Assembly (NCBI RefSeq): GCF_900116565.1
Contig: NZ_FPCJ01000001.1
Span: 310,001 to 374,000 of the forward strand
Source: Thermoflavifilum thermophilum
GTDB lineage: Bacteria; Bacteroidota; Bacteroidia; Chitinophagales; Chitinophagaceae
Length of the DNA stretch: 64,000 bases
Direction of reading: 5' to 3'
Position 1 is the stretch's first letter, and the number at the start of each line of letters is the position of its first letter. The notes beneath the pieces are model-generated. The model worked only from the letters and a program-made list of their open reading frames with translations, had not been told where the DNA came from and made no database searches. This document shows positions 62,311 to 64,000 of the stretch, piece after piece. Position numbers and translations under genes: made by a program.

Positions 62311-63504
62311 ATGTCTGGTACTATGCCCACCATTCTGGTGATAGACGATGAAAAAGCTATTCGCAAAACCTTGCATGATATTCTCAGTTACGAGGGATAT
62401 CAGGTAGAAGAAGCCGCAGATGGCGAACAGGGTTTAACCATGTTTAAAAACAAAACCTACGACGCGGTGTTGTGCGATATCAAAATGCCGAAAATAGATG
62501 GCATAGAGTGGCTAAGCAAGGCAAGAGAAATCAATCCCGATGTACCCATCATCATGATTTCCGGACATGGCAACATTGAAACTGCCGTGGATGCCGTTAA
62601 AAAAGGCGCTTTTGACTATATTGCCAAACCCCCTGATTTAAACCGGCTGCTGATTACCCTGCGCAATGCACTCGATAAAACCTCGCTGGTGGCCGAAACA
62701 CGTGTTTTGCGCAAGAAAGTTTACAATCTGCAGGAAATGATTGGTGAATCGGCGGCTATGCAGAAAATCAAGGAAACGATTGATAAAGTCGCGCCCACAG
62801 AGGCACGGGTGCTGATTACCGGTGAAAATGGTGTAGGCAAAGAGCTGGTCGCTCGCTGGATTCACGAAAAAAGCCATCGGGCCAAAGGTCCCATGGTGGA
62901 GGTGAATTGTGCCGCTATTCCTTCTGAACTCATTGAAAGTGAATTGTTCGGACACGAAAAGGGTTCCTTTACATCGGCTATCAAACAACGCATTGGTAAA
63001 TTTGAACAGGCTCATGGAGGTACATTGTTTCTGGATGAAATTGGAGATATGAGCCTCGACGCACAGGCCAAGGTGCTCCGTGCCTTGCAGGAAGGAAAAA
63101 TCACACGCGTGGGTGGCGATAAGGATATTCAGGTGGATGTACGGGTGATTGCAGCTACCAATAAAAACCTGCTTCAGGAGGTGGAAGCCAAAAGATTTCG
63201 GCTCGACCTCTATCATCGCCTGAGCGTAGTGATCATACATGTACCTTCACTCAATGAACGCAAGGAAGATATTCCACTGCTGGCCGATTATTTCCTGGAA
63301 GAGATTTGCAAGGATTATGGCATCTTCAAAAAAAAGATAGAACCCAAAGCGATTCAGCTGCTGCAGGAAATGGAATGGACAGGCAATATCCGCGAGCTTC
63401 GCAATGTGATAGAAAGATTGATTATCTTCTCCGATAAAACCATTACGGCACAGCACGTGATGGATTATGTGATGCCCTTCAAGGAAAGCAAACAAAAAAA
63501 TTAA
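62311..63504 (+). CDS. Sigma-54-activator-type response regulator without DNA-binding domain
   Basis: A 397-residue protein. The receiver domain (about 6-120) has phosphoacceptor Asp56 in LCDIKMP and Lys106 in AKPPD. The AAA+ domain (about 143-375) has Walker A GENGVGKE (171-178) and Walker B TLFLDEIGDM (238-247). The sigma-54-contact loop, normally GAFTGA, reads GSFTSA (218-223). The C-terminal Fis-type helix-turn-helix is missing: the protein ends 20 residues after VMDYV, against about 450 residues for NtrC. It may act from solution, through another protein, or not on sigma-54 at all. No partner kinase is adjacent. It converges with the ABC permease, with no gap between stops. Confidence 0.9.
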   Translation: MSGTMPTILVIDDEKAIRKTLHDILSYEGYQVEEAADGEQGLTMFKNKTYDAVLCDIKMPKIDGIEWLSKAREINPDVPIIMISGHGNIETAVDAVKKGAFDYIAKPPDLNRLLITLRNALDKTSLVAETRVLRKKVYNLQEMIGESAAMQKIKETIDKVAPTEARVLITGENGVGKELVARWIHEKSHRAKGPMVEVNCAAIPSELIESELFGHEKGSFTSAIKQRIGKFEQAHGGTLFLDEIGDMSLDAQAKVLRALQEGKITRVGGDKDIQVDVRVIAATNKNLLQEVEAKRFRLDLYHRLSVVIIHVPSLNERKEDIPLLADYFLEEICKDYGIFKKKIEPKAIQLLQEMEWTGNIRELRNVIERLIIFSDKTITAQHVMDYVMPFKESKQKN

Positions 63505-64000
63505 TCAGCTGCGAATAGCCACTACCGGATCCAGCCGGGCAGCATGGTACGCCGGAATGTAACCGGCTATGATACCCGTTAAAACGGAAACAATTATACC
63601 CGTGAAGAAATTGCCTGCAGATAAAAACACCGTATAGCTGAAAAAACCCGAGGCAAGCCTGGTACCTATATACACCAGAAAAATTCCCATCAACCCTCCG
63701 ATCAGACAAAGGATAACCGATTCCATCAAAAACTCACCCAGGATGGTGCCCCGACGTGCGCCAATAGCTTTCTTGATTCCAATGATATTGGTGCGTTCCT
63801 TTACGGATACAAACATTATATTGGCAATTCCAAATGCACCTACTATCAGGGCAAAAATACCGATAAACCAACCGCCGGTATTGATGCTCCCAAACAACTG
63901 ATTGAGTGTGCCACTCACGGCGCTGATTTCATTCAAGGAAAAATTGTCCTCATCTGTTGGGCGCAGCCTGCGAACAGCCCGCATATCACCCCGCAACTCT
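63505..64000 (-). CDS. ABC transporter permease (MacB/FtsX type), C-terminal part, cut by window edge
   Basis: The last 165 codons of a gene that continues beyond 64000; the frame is open to the edge and the apparent start near 63996 is only a TTG. Three membrane helices are visible, with the FtsX/MacB wording between them: FGIANIMFVSVKERTNIIGIKKAIGARRGTIL is split by the first helix end and cytosolic loop, and GIIAGYIPAYHAARLDPVVAIR closes the protein. Members export macrolides, lipoproteins or peptides, or signal; the role here cannot be told. The gene converges on the response regulator with no gap between stops. Confidence 0.88.
   Translation of the reverse strand, partial: ELRGDMRAVRRLRPTDEDNFSLNEISAVSGTLNQLFGSINTGGWFIGIFALIVGAFGIANIMFVSVKERTNIIGIKKAIGARRGTILGEFLMESVILCLIGGLMGIFLVYIGTRLASGFFSYTVFLSAGNFFTGIIVSVLTGIIAGYIPAYHAARLDPVVAIRS

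Noticed and set aside
62638-63240. A 200-codon minus-strand frame
   Set aside because: Antisense to the AAA+ domain of the response regulator.

Overview
The window looks like a chromosomal segment of a Bacteroidota bacterium, most likely family Chitinophagaceae. This rests on TAnnTTTG promoter elements a few bases upstream of many ATGs, a near absence of Shine-Dalgarno sequences, Bacteroidota-typical families (DUF2490, DUF4199, Bacteroidota-type ECF sigma factor, AsmA-like giant, YeeE/YedE pair), MqnA of the futalosine menaquinone route and several secreted glycosidases. The family assignment is inference. I see 56 protein genes (two cut by the window edges) and three tRNAs (Lys-CTT, Pro-GGG, Cys-GCA), and no rRNA, CRISPR array, insertion sequence or prophage.

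Layout. 1-5785 (minus): the start of a PAS regulator, an orphan ECF sigma factor, two small membrane proteins, a sodium:solute symporter and a secreted GH2 glycosidase, read in the order glycosidase, symporter, small proteins. 5974-11329 (plus): an SDR oxidoreductase, an A+T-rich structured intergenic region, then a Pst-type phosphate operon that begins with a DUF2490 outer-membrane protein. 11368-25827: tRNA-Lys, xylulokinase, RluD-type pseudouridine synthase, dipeptidyl-peptidase IV, ArgH, tRNA-Pro, a dihydroorotase-like protein that has lost its metal ligands, DUF4199, a polyprenol-type glycosyltransferase, an M1 aminopeptidase, AroE, a ComA-like phosphosulfolactate synthase and a TPR protein. 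26109-36852: housekeeping genes (nucleoside phosphorylase, DapF, Nudix, methyltransferase, TruB, macrodomain, PPTase, Dcd, TrxA, DnaE, NlpC/P60 lipoprotein). 36860-43938: glycosyltransferase, MqnA, PurB, YraN, ManA, lipoprotein MsrA, a split YeeE/YedE sulfur transporter and tRNA-Cys. 43986-49630 (minus): AsmA-like protein, GH9 cellulase-like enzyme, DUF1080 hydrolase. 50097-59701: PLP decarboxylase, DEAD-box helicase with a DbpA RNA-binding domain, PdhB, SDR, SucC and a large secreted clan GH-D (GH36-like) glycosidase. 60059-62235: an unfamiliar three-gene cassette ending in a repeat plus tandem-OB protein. 62311-64000: a sigma-54 activator without DNA-binding domain and the end of an ABC permease.

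The secreted enzymes (GH2, GH9, GH36-like, DUF1080), the sugar symporter, xylulokinase and ManA fit a life on plant polysaccharides, but no SusC/SusD pair lies here. The points most worth following are the three-gene cassette at 60059-62235, the three-hairpin island at 6906-6978 ahead of the phosphate operon, the pseudo-dihydroorotase at 18266-19555, and the truncated sigma-54 activator at 62311-63504.
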